Of a stretch of 64,000 bases of DNA, positions 41,814 through 51,023 are shown piece by piece. Each line of letters starts with the position of its first letter. The stretch's first letter is position 1. Both the position numbers and the translations under genes were made by a program. The notes under the pieces are model-generated. The model had not been told where the DNA came from. It saw only the letters and a list, made by a program, of their open reading frames with translations, and did not search any database. Origin of the DNA: Hanleya hanleyi (Eukaryota > Mollusca > Polyplacophora > Lepidopleurida > Hanleyidae); NCBI GenBank assembly GCA_036873755.1, contig JAVTVY010018764.1, positions 1 through 64,000 of the forward strand. The letters run 5' to 3'.

Positions 41814-42896
41814 TTCGCTGATAAACAGCTTGTATCACTGACGTCCCTGCTCTCCTTGTTCTCCCGTTGATTCACATCGCATATTTCGCGCCTCTTGGCC
41901 GTAAGGGGGCGCTCTGCACAGGTCAACCACCGATGACCAATGAATATCACTCTTACGGAAGAGTCTTGTTCCGCTTTGTTTATCATGGCAACCAACATCG
42001 GGCATCCGCCACCTTTTCTCTCAGTGGGTGAGAGGTCTTTCGGCCAGTCACCATTAAATGTTTCCATCAAATTACGACGCTAAGCTGCCAAGATTAGTCT
42101 CTCGGTAACAGTAATAATTTACCCAGCGTATATGACATCTAATGAGTGATAACTGTGTGGAAAAACGCGAGAAACTAGTGAACTGTTTGTTCACAATCAA
42201 CTGTGAATTAAAGCAATATGAGTTGTCTCCCTCGTCGAACGTTCATATGTCGTTAACGGCAAAACTAACAATAAACGGACGGCAAAACAGCTCTAATTAC
42301 TTTAATTTCTGAGTTAAGAGTGAACAGATTTTTGGATAACTTCCTCCATTGTTTTGTAAGGTTCGTCAACTGATTGCAAACATTTGATCACCGATACCTT
42401 CAAATAATTAACAAATAATTCCCTGTAAATGTTGTTAATATCCCACTGATAAGACCACGCTTTATCATCATGAGTATATAAGGAGATCAAGCTGCCTACA
42501 TTGGTAACGTAAAAACACCGTTCAAATGTTTCAGATTTTGAATTGAATGTTGACTGTTAATAAATACGGGGAAAAGTTCCTTTGATAGATGCGGTAAGAG
42601 GGGTTGTCGATGTCAAAATATTGGCATGGCTCCCACATTACGCGAGAGTCGTGATCTCACTATAAGGCATGACTGTTTAGAATGTGAGTGTGACGTAATT
42701 TCGATCACGTGAGGTAGTTAGCCAATCGTGGTTAGTATGAGGAATCTGGTTACCTCCGAGCTATTACGGCACAGCGATTGGGTATCCAGATAAAGCGCCC
42801 CCTTACGGCCAAGAGGCGTGAACTAGACGATGTGAATCAGCGGGGGAACAAGGAGTGTAGGGACGTCAGTGATACAAGCTGAGTAGTATGAGCGTA
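41814..42896. mobile_element. Mutator-like non-autonomous element, 1,083 bp, 9-bp target duplication
   Basis: GGCAAATCA flanks both ends (41805-41813 and 42897-42905), and copy 1 supplies the uninterrupted sequence. Terminal inverted repeats of about 100 bp share CAGCTTGTATCACTGACGTC and CGCCTCTTGGCCGTAAGGGG. A 9-bp duplication with long inverted repeats is typical of Mutator-like elements. No transposase frame is present. Confidence 0.8.
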
Positions 42897-42956
42897 GGCA
42901 AATCACGGTTGGAAATCCACTTCGCACGAGCCCTTCGGAGCACCATCAATGTGATT

Positions 42957-43203
42957 CCATCATAGCTCTCTAGATTTGTATCTAATATCACTTATGCCGG
43001 CGCTAGGGGCCGTGTGGTCATGTCATCCAAGTTGCCACATGAACAGGTACAATAAAAGCGCATCTGAGATACAACACATATCGTTAGATTCTTGGTATGT
43101 GCTTTAGAATAGGTTAACCAGAAGACTATACTGTGAAGTCATGTGGCTCTGTCAGTATGTCGGCACCTCTTCCCACTTCCCTTATATGCGTTGTAATTGG
43201 TAG
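42957..43203. mobile_element. Insert of about 245 bp in the major capsid gene
   Basis: Copy 1 reads directly from CAATGTGAT into GAGTTTGACAAC; copy 2 has about 245 bp of unrelated sequence in between, with no clear duplication. It contains GGTACAATAAAAGCGCATC. Type not determined. Confidence 0.5.
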
Positions 43204-43269
43204 GCGAGTTTGACAACATCATTCAAGTGGACAAGGCGCGCAACGTCCTGTGTGACTTTGCCACCTAAC

Positions 43270-43397
43270 ATGGATACAGACCAGATTACCACCGTGCAGG
43301 AGAATGACCCAGGGACACGCACTATCTTCCAAGGGGTGTTCGCCCGAGATGTGTTCCTGTTAGACCGCGTGTATCCTGCCGCAGACGTCCTCAACAC
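43270..43397 (+). pseudogene. Protease N-terminal remnant, copy 2
   Basis: It begins MDTDQITTVQENDPGTRTIF and FARDVFLLDRVYPAADVLNT, then stops at the fold-back element. Nine or ten further Polinton bases follow that element before satellite sequence replaces the rest. The catalytic residues are lost. Confidence 0.85.
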
Positions 43398-44352
43398 TAT
43401 GGAAAGCCATCAGTGTCATAACCTCTGGTTTTTCACACGTGGTAATTCGATTTTCCACTCGTGGAAATTCTATTGTCCACGCGTGGAAAATACAGCCAAT
43501 GGTTTGACTTGTAATTACCACGTGTGGATATTTCGACCAATTATTCAACTTGGAAATACCACACGTGGAAATTATTTACCACACGTCGTATTTACCACCC
43601 AATCATTGAATTCGGAAATACGACGCGTGGTAAATAATTTCGACACGTGGTATTCCCATTTATCCACGCGTCGAAATCTTATTTTACCCAGCCAACGAAT
43701 GAGAGCTTAACAAAGAAAGCTGGTCCCTTCAGAATGGCGAAAATCGACAGTTTGTTTGGTTCAAGTATCAGTTCTCCGAATGTGTTCGTCTAGCTGGAAC
43801 AGACAATCTGCAACAGGACACTGTCAATTTCATAAAAGACAGGCACGTGTAGCAAACTTTAATAAGTGTTTTGCTGAGCAGCGCAGGAGTTCCATGCACC
43901 TGAGGCTGAGTCGTATGGGTCGACGACCGTACGACTGATAAGTCAGAGTCAAAGTGCGTGTATCTGCTTTCTGTAAAGACTTATTTGATCGGTGGATTCG
44001 AAAATAGAATTACCACGTGTGGAAAAGAAAATTACCACGTGTGAAAAACCCAGTGAAATACCACGCGTGGAAATTATTTACCACGCGTCGTATTTCCGAA
44101 TTCAATGATTGGGTGATAAATACGACGTGTGGTAAATAATTTCCACACGTGGTATTTCCAGTTCTATCATTGGTGAATATTTTCCACACGTGGTAAATAA
44201 TTTCCACGTGTGGTATTTCCAAGTTAAGTAATTGGTCGAAATATCCACACGTGGTAATTACAAGCCAAACCATTGGCTGGATTTTCCACGCGTGGAAAAT
44301 CGAATTACCACGTGTGGAAAACCAGAGGTTATGACACTGATGGCTTTCCATA
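43398..44352. mobile_element. Fold-back element of CCACGYGTGG motifs, 6-bp target duplication CAACAC
   Basis: The ends TATGGAAAGCCATCAGTGTC and GACACTGATGGCTTTCCATA are perfect complements, flanked by CAACAC (43392-43397 and 44353-44358). Copy 1 has a single CAACAC at this site. The arms (about 340 bp each) are packed with TTTCCACGCGTGGAAA-like palindromes and TACCACACGTGGTAA-like variants. The central 270 bp (about 43700-43990) are unrelated sequence. No transposase. Confidence 0.85.
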
Positions 44353-44361
44353 CAACACGGA

Positions 44362-46082
44362 CTTTTCTGGTCCGATTCGAAAATCCAATATGGCCACCAG
44401 ACAGCCATCTTGGATTTCTCCATGAAACATTGTTATCGTCATTTCTCAGGAAGTACTGCATAGATCTTTCTCAAATTTGGTACACAGGTTCCCCTTGGGA
44501 TCTAGTTGTGCAAGATACCTTTTCTGGTCCGATTCCAAAATCCAATATGGCCACCAGGCAGCCATCTTTGATTTCTCCATGAAATCTTGTTATCGCGATT
44601 TCTCAGGAACTACTGCATGGATCTTTCTCAAATTTGGTACACAGGTTCCCCTTGGGATCTAGTTGTGCAAGATACCTTTTCTGGTCCGATTCGAAAATCC
44701 AATATGGCCACCAGGCAGCCATCTTGGATTTCTCCATGAAACATTGTTATCGTCATTTCTCAGGAAGAACTGCATGGATCTTTCTCAATTTGGTACACAG
44801 GTTCCCCCTTGGGGTCTAGTTGTGCAAGATACCTTTTCTGGTCCGATTCGAAAAACCAATATGGCCACAAGGCAGCCATCTTGGATTTCCCCATGAAACC
44901 TTGTTATCACAATTTCTCAGAAAGTACTGCGTGGATCTTTCTCAAATTTGGTACACAGGTTCCCCTTGGGGTCTAGTTGTGCAAGAAACTTTTTCGGTCC
45001 GAATCGAAAATCCAATATGGCCACAAGGCAGCCATCTTGGATTTCCCCATGAAACCTTGTTATCGCAATTTCTCAGAAAGTACTGCGTGGATCTTTCTCA
45101 AATTTGGTACACAGGTTCCCCTTGGGATCTAGTTGTGCAAGATACCTTTTCTGGTCCGATTCGAAAGTCCAATATGGCCACCAGGCAGCCATCTTTGATT
45201 TCCCCATGAAACCTTATCGCGATTTCTCAGGAACTACTGCATGGATCTTTCTCAAATTTGGTACACAGGTTCCCCTTGGGGTCTAGTTGTGCAAGATACC
45301 TTTTCTGGTCCGATTCGAAAATCCAATATGGCCACCAGACAGCCATCTTGGATTTCTCCATGAAACATTGTTATCGTCATTTCTCAGGAAGTACTGCATA
45401 GATCTTTCTCAAATTTGGTACACAGGTTCCCCCTTGGGGTCTAGTTGTGCAAGATACCTTTTCTGGTCCGATTCGAAAATCCAATATGGCCACAAGGGAG
45501 CCATCTTGGATTTCCCCATGAAACCTTGTTATCGCGATTTCTCAGGAAGTACTGCGTGGATCTTTCTCAAATTTGGTACACAGGTTCCCCTTGGAGTCTA
45601 GTTGTGCAAGATACCTTTTCTGGTCCGATTCGAAAATCCAATATGGCCACCAGGCAGCCATCTTGGATTTCCCCATGAAACCTTGTTATCACGATTTCTC
45701 AGGAACACAATTTGGTACACATTTTGTCATCATACACCAATGATGACACGTGCAAAAAAATAAATAATAAAAAAATACTACAAAACGAAGGCGAAGGATC
45801 CTCCGTACATGTGCATTCACTTTCAGACTAACTTTGCTCATTTCTCTTGTATTATAACAACCAACATAAGTACAGTTTCTAGATATCTTGAAACTCCTAC
45901 AGCTTAGATTATATCTTGGTGTTTTTAAGTGTCCCTCTTTCGATCAGATTTGAAATTCTGTAAACAAAATTACAAATCAATCATTTGTTCTAGTAACAAT
46001 GGACAAAAAGATCCTCTTGTCATTAGCTTACAATTATCGGACAATGGTGGGTGCCAAGATCCTTCAGGATCTCTCGTTTATT
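44362..46082 (+). mobile_element. Satellite-bearing element, copy B, inserted in Polinton copy 2
   Basis: Eight to nine 157-bp units (44362-45715) plus the same right arm as copy A, ending GGATCTCTCGTTTA at 46082. Polinton sequence resumes at the very next bases (TTGTTGTTC). The left junction is inside a repeat unit, and about 530 bp of Polinton corresponding to copy-1 positions 16730 to about 16205 are missing, so insertion was accompanied by deletion or followed by it. Confidence 0.65.
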
Positions 46083-46270
46083 GTTGTTCTTGAATAAAAA
46101 CAAATTAGATCTCACCCAAAACCCTGTGTTTTCTGTAAAATAGGTTACGAGCATAAACGAGTGCCAAATTAGGTCCCATGGTTGAACATAAATGTGGGAT
46201 TCTAATTTTAACCAAGCTAGTCAATCAGACAGCCTGGAAAGTAGCCAACCAGTGGCCTAGAATGGGGTCA
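46083..46270 (+). mobile_element. Resumed 3-prime flank of Polinton copy 2
   Basis: GAGATCTCACC-type, GAGCATAA and AGTGGCCTAGAATGG strings match copy 1 around 16070-16200 on its minus strand, in the same order. Homology fades by about 46270-46340. Confidence 0.75.
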
Positions 46271-46340
46271 AATGCAACCAATCAATGCCCAGAAAACAAA
46301 CCAATGCAAGAGCACTGCAGCGAAATAGAGAGCCAATGAA

Positions 46341-46974
46341 ATCACCTCTCAAACCAAGTACATAGATGATGGGCATGTATAACCCCGAGAGCATGAGGAC
46401 CGCCTACCTGGACTGCGGGGGAGAGGCCAAACCACCACCATCCCGAGTACCGGTACTACTCGACATCAACCGGGCAGTACGTCAGTCCATGCCTCCAATG
46501 GATTCTCCCTATACAGTGAGAAAACACTCTAAAATCATCCAAAGTCCCTTTTAGGACCAACCATTGAAAGAGAACTTCTTGTTGAGCACAATGCGCAGTC
46601 TCAGACCCTCACCCCACATTACCCTATGGAATCGTGGGCCCAGGCGACTCATTTAGTGCAATTCCCATGTCTCTAGGCCCTCTGGTTCTCGGTTTAGGAC
46701 ATGTGGAGAAAAGGAGGGTTTCCCACTTGTCATTTATGCTGGACATATGGCTGGTGATATGGTCGGGGACCATGTTTGATGACGTGCATTCCGGGAGATG
46801 TCAATTAACATTGGAGTAACTTCTGTAGTTGATATTATAATAAGGGTAATAACTGTTGTATATATGTTATGTTATGTTCTCTGTTAAGAAAATAAAACCT
46901 GGTTTTTCCTACAACAATGTGATTTGGTTCTTTTGTATACCATAGTTAACCGGTTTACGGAAATGTCCCAGGTC
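46341..46974. other. Unassigned sequence with short open frame
   Basis: A 62-codon frame (46366-46554, AKPPPSRVPVLLDINRAVRQ) and a 61-codon frame (46634-46819) show no known domain. An AATAAAA sits at about 46889. It may be Polinton copy-2 sequence deleted from copy 1, or unrelated flank. Confidence 0.3.
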
Positions 46975-47478
46975 CGAAAGGCGACGTAGACGCCTCTTTA
47001 CCCTTTCAAATTTACATATGGCCTTTGTGACGTCGCTTAAGGAGAACTTAGACGCCTCTTGACTCACAGAAGGAGGATTTAAACTCATATTGATCTTTGA
47101 CTTCCGTGACGTCATGAACCTCACTGCTGACCCCAACCTGCAACCTTAAGCTTCTGGGTCATCTATACGCGGTAAGACTGACCCTGGGACCGTACGTATC
47201 CATTTTCAGCCTACTTTCGGCAACTATAAGAGGGAATTTCCCGAAATCACACCACGTGATGTCATCAGCCAATCAGCTAAACTCTACCCACGTAACCCCA
47301 ACGTAACCTGCCATTTTCGAGTCATGTGCTGTCCTACTTGTTCAAAATTACAGATTTACAACACCTCTTGGATGATACGGAAGTTATTCATATCTGTATC
47401 TTTTGTAAGCTCAGACAATATATGTTGCAGAAGTAGTTTGAAAAGCCTGTAATTTATCAGATTTCTCGAGTCTATTCT
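46975..47478. other. Flank of the Penelope element, no gene recognised
   Basis: The string GTAGACGCCTCTTTACCCTT near 46988 has a close counterpart near 50772 on the other side of the Penelope copy, in the same orientation. It could be a pseudo-LTR remnant or part of the pre-insertion target. Confidence 0.4.
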
Positions 47479-50400
47479 CGGCTGGATGAATTACAAGCGT
47501 CTAGTCCGTCATTCATAATCCAGCCGTCATCCATTAGAGAATATCCGCGTCCATAATCCAAAGACCTATTCCATTTTCCATATAACAGTATTAGCACCAA
47601 ATTCAAAAAGACAATCATAGTATACATAAACATAGGCTTGTTTCCCGCAAGAGAGAAGCGATCAACAGTTTTCAATGATGCCGGCAAGACATCATGATGT
47701 TCCAAAAATATCAAATCCGTATCGCTGATCAGTACTCTTAATCCATAATATTCGTTGTAAAGTCGTCATCTAAAGAATGATGTATCTCAGTCACGCTTTG
47801 ATTGTGACTGTTCATATGAGTACCAGGAGGATCTTGAAGTACATGGGTTCATACGGCCCCTAGCCCCGGGTTAAGCGGAATTAGACACAAGTTACGAAAC
47901 GTAGCGCCATAGATCTTGCACGCTACGTTCGTATTTTGCTATCAGCATGCGATATGTATCGCCAAATTTGAGAACTTTGAGTGGAGGCGCTTGGTGGAAT
48001 AGCCCTGTTTTATAAGTTTCTGCAACAATGTTTTGTGACGTTGATTAAAATCGTCACATTTAACTCAGGATCTAGCAAATGCTACTAAGCGAGATATGTA
48101 TACGCCATATGCAGGTCCCACTGGAATATTACTATCCAGAAAGGGATAGTTTACGATGTCGAAATTGTAATCATCTCTTTGGTCATAAAGTCGACGAGAG
48201 AGAATGCCCGCTTCATTTTTATAGAGACATAGATCTAAATATGATGTGCCTGTAGGGCTGTCTGTAGTTTCCTTCAAATCCAGTGAAGGTGGATATATAT
48301 CCTTCACTGCGTCATTTATATAGCGATTATCCACAGCGAGAAGATCGTCTATATAGCGTTTGGTGAATGAGAAGGAACGGGCTTTGAATGGATCGGTTTT
48401 GAAAGCGCCTGCATATAGTCATATTCATAAGAGAACAGATACAGGTCAGCCAACAGGGGTGCACAATTAGTACCCATTGGAATACCTATATGCTGCTGAT
48501 ATATTGTGTTGCCAAATTTCACATAGATATTTTTAATGAGAAATTCAAGCAACTCTAAACAAAGAAACATCCCATGAATGATATCTCTTGTATGTAGTAG
48601 AGGTAAAGAATGTTTTATGGCTTCTGACATTAATATATCTACGATCAGTTTTCTTGAACACAGATACTATTAATGAACTTAGACGGTCAATAAGGTCCTG
48701 ATGAGGGATTGTAGTATAGAGAGTCGAGAAATCCCATGTGGATACATGTCTGTACGGTATGTGACCTTTAGCATCAAGTTCTTCCGTAAGACATTTTGAG
48801 TTTTTCAATATCCACATACATTCAACGGCAGAGTTCTTAGAAATAGTGGCGCAATACCTTTCCCAAAATGCTTTTACCTCCTGAAGGGCCCTCGTCAATA
48901 CGGTTGAAAGAAGCTTGGTGGTGCAGCTTCTAGAACCAGCTATGAATCTAGCTTTGTATGGTGATTTATGCATTTTGGGAGTCCAGTATAGTTTTAGTAT
49001 GTCGTTATGATTGGTTGAAGACAAATACCTCTTTCCCTGAGAAACTGTTTGTGATTGTTAAATAAATCTTCCAGAGTAAATGCAGTTTGGGAGTAAGTAG
49101 ACGTATTTGATGAAGATATGTCTACACTCAATTCTTTAACCAGCACCTGGTAATAGTAATATTTACATATGAATATTATATTATTCGGAGCTTTGTCTGC
49201 TGGTACTATGAAGAATTTACTCTGGAGATTTGCTAGAACTTCTTGCAAATTGAGGTTTCTCAGTACTGGTTTTGCTTGGGGAAGAGTACTTCTGTCAATA
49301 TGGCGGATTGTTTCAACGACCTTGCTCTTGGTGAGGTCCAGCCAATCAGCGAGTACTGTAGGTTCAACTTTTCCTCGCTTAGACCAATCAATAACGTACT
49401 GTTCCAATGCAGACAGGACTATCTTCTGGTCGGCCTGCAGATTTATTCTTCTTGGCTCTCTATATTTAGGTCCTTTCATCAGGAGTAATTTCAGATCCTT
49501 ATCACTCACCACATCGAGGTCACCAGTCACAATATGTTTGCATGGTGTATAGATAAAGTTCGACGATTCACAATCACAACTATATAGCCTCCTGACGTGT
49601 ATAAGTTCCAGTCAAACTCCTGGACAGCATTGGAGTAATTGAATATTTTGGTGGCTATAGATTTAGTGTACTTATATGAAATGCAAGGAGGTTCTGTGAA
49701 CTTAAAATAGTTTGGTATAGCGTTGCGTACCTCTGGATCATTCAGGATTCGAGGTAAATTAATGATGTCCAGTCCTTTATCTAAGTAGTTGAGTTTCAAG
49801 AAAAGCCGATCTTGAGATGTTTCGATTATGTTCACTGGACGATACAACCGAAAATACGCTATATCTTGACATACTTTAATGATTTTGATGGTATTATATT
49901 TCCTGAAGACGCAGATTGTTGTATATCTCTGGCTATTTGATCTAAAGCTCTCAGAGGTAACGCATACAGAACTGTACGTAAGCTATGTATACTATTGGGT
50001 GTGTTAGTTAAACCCACTAAGTAATTTAAACTGATATGATCGTGAATCATCGAACTATTAAACTTTCGCCAACCATGGCTGCGATGTCTCCGTTGATGGG
50101 GTTTAAATAGTTGGGTAATGTTGGATATATTTGAACGGCGGTTTGTAGCATTGCTGAACCCACTGACATTATCATTTAAACCAAACGGAAACACTGACCC
50201 AAGTTCTAGCATCCAGAATAATTCCCGCTCTCGGATTTTTCTCTCAAATCCAAAAGGGGAATCCTTGGTAGATGGATAGACGACGTCTATGATCTGAATA
50301 CTAAAGTTATCCCAGCCATGGTCGGGTCCAGAAAAATGCTTACCTATAAGCAATTGCTTTTTCCTAACGGATTTTCTGTGACCGTTCCCTAAGATGGAGT

Positions 50401-50700
50401 CTTTGGGTGGTCTTGCCAACATACTGTTGACCACACTTCTTACAGGAAACTAAATAAATACAGTTACGAGTTAACAGAATATGAGTTACCAGTTAACAGC
50501 GGAACTAAATGAAGCTGAAGTATTAAAGAGTGGACACGCGAGACATCCACGATGTCCACACTTAGAAATTTTGAAATTATTAGATGTAGAATTCGGTGCT
50601 AAACAATCATCAAGCGCAATATTACAAGGTCTGATGTCGAACAGTATACAGTAAAGTATCGGATATCGCTCCGCAATAATGGCGACACACGATTCGCAAG
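47479..50700 (-). mobile_element. Penelope-like retroelement with N-terminal GIY-YIG endonuclease
   Basis: It reads right to left. Cys-rich segment (KCGHRGCLACPLF, about 50555-50515), then GIY-YIG endonuclease, then reverse transcriptase, then a non-coding 3-prime end shared with the fragments at 37383 and 28876. Endonuclease before reverse transcriptase is the permuted order known from the Chlamys-type Penelope clade; canonical animal Penelopes have it after. The copy carries several frame breaks. Confidence 0.8.
48065..50480 (-). pseudogene. Penelope-like polyprotein (GIY-YIG plus reverse transcriptase), frameshifted
   Basis: GIY-YIG region: CIYLVSCKKCGQQYVGKTTQ (about 50462-50400), then HFSGPDHGWDNFSIQIIDVV and RERELFWMLELGSVFPFGLN. 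The linker region includes LNYLVGLTNTPNSIHSLR. Reverse transcriptase: LYWTPKMHKSPYKARFIAGS, then STWDFSTLYTTIPHQDLIDR (motif A), GIPMGTNCAPLLADLYLFSY (motif B) and YIDD (motif C, about 48345-48356), followed by YLDLCLY and a downstream thumb-like region. At least five frame changes separate the pieces, so it cannot be expressed as one protein. Confidence 0.82.
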
Positions 50701-50732
50701 CCATCTTATGGATGGCCAGGTGTACGCAAACG

Positions 50733-50761
50733 TGCTGACCCTCGTATTTATGGTCAGGTGC
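50733..50761 (-). other. 29-bp Polinton promoter fragment
   Basis: It matches copy 1 at about 23813-23841 at 27 of 29 positions, including CCTCGTATTTAT and GTCAGGTGCC, i.e. the TATA region of PC4-like gene 2. It lies just beyond the 5-prime side of the Penelope element. Confidence 0.5.
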
Positions 50762-50795
50762 CGAAAGGGTCCGTAGACGCCTCTTAACCCTTTGA

Positions 50796-51023
50796 AAGCG
50801 TATTCGACACAACTTGACCTCAAAAATTTGCATAGGACCTCTGTGACATCAATTCCGGTTCCTTGATCGGAAATGGCCTTTGACCCCTGCAAACCATTTT
50901 TATCCGGTATTGTGCGCATGCGCAGGGGACAAAGGCCACTTCCGGTCACGTGAACGGAACCGGAAGTGACGTCACAGAGGTCATATGCAGATGTTTGAGG
51001 TCAAGTGGTGTCGAAATACGCTT
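50796..51023. repeat. Palindrome of about 228 bp
   Basis: The left arm (50796-50863: GCGTATTCGACACAACTTGA onward through GACCTCTGTGACATCAATTC) is the complement of the right arm (50957-51023) with several mismatches. The spacer of about 90 bp contains GCGCATGCGCAG. It is probably a fold-back element or a related inverted terminus. Confidence 0.75.

Larger units (their letters stand above)
40638..43268 (+). pseudogene. Major capsid protein, copy 2, broken by two insertions
   Basis: It begins MSLIHESCPSTNSESDLWNV two bases after the preceding TAA and ends with TAA at 43266-43268, one base before the protease ATG, as in copy 1. Between lie several stops and frame changes, a 1,083-bp element (41814-42896) and an insert of about 245 bp (about 42957-43203). 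Confidence 0.85.
33105..46340 (+). mobile_element. Polinton copy 2, truncated and riddled with insertions
   Basis: The gene order is the same as in copy 1, here on the plus strand: PC4-like 2 (tail), an extra gene, PC4-like 1, integrase, membrane protein, ATPase, core, Pro-rich, penton, pVI/pX-like, major capsid, protease. Every gene is damaged. The left end is cut inside PC4-like 2, joined to minisatellite. On the right the element resumes after the satellite insert at 46083 and matches copy 1 positions of about 16205 down to 16050 until about 46270. No terminal repeat or target duplication was found. Confidence 0.9.

Noticed and set aside
46366..46554. 62-codon frame as a remnant of Polinton DNA polymerase B
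   Set aside because: No polymerase motif (no YxDTDS-type or TPR-specific block) is visible, and it is too short to judge.
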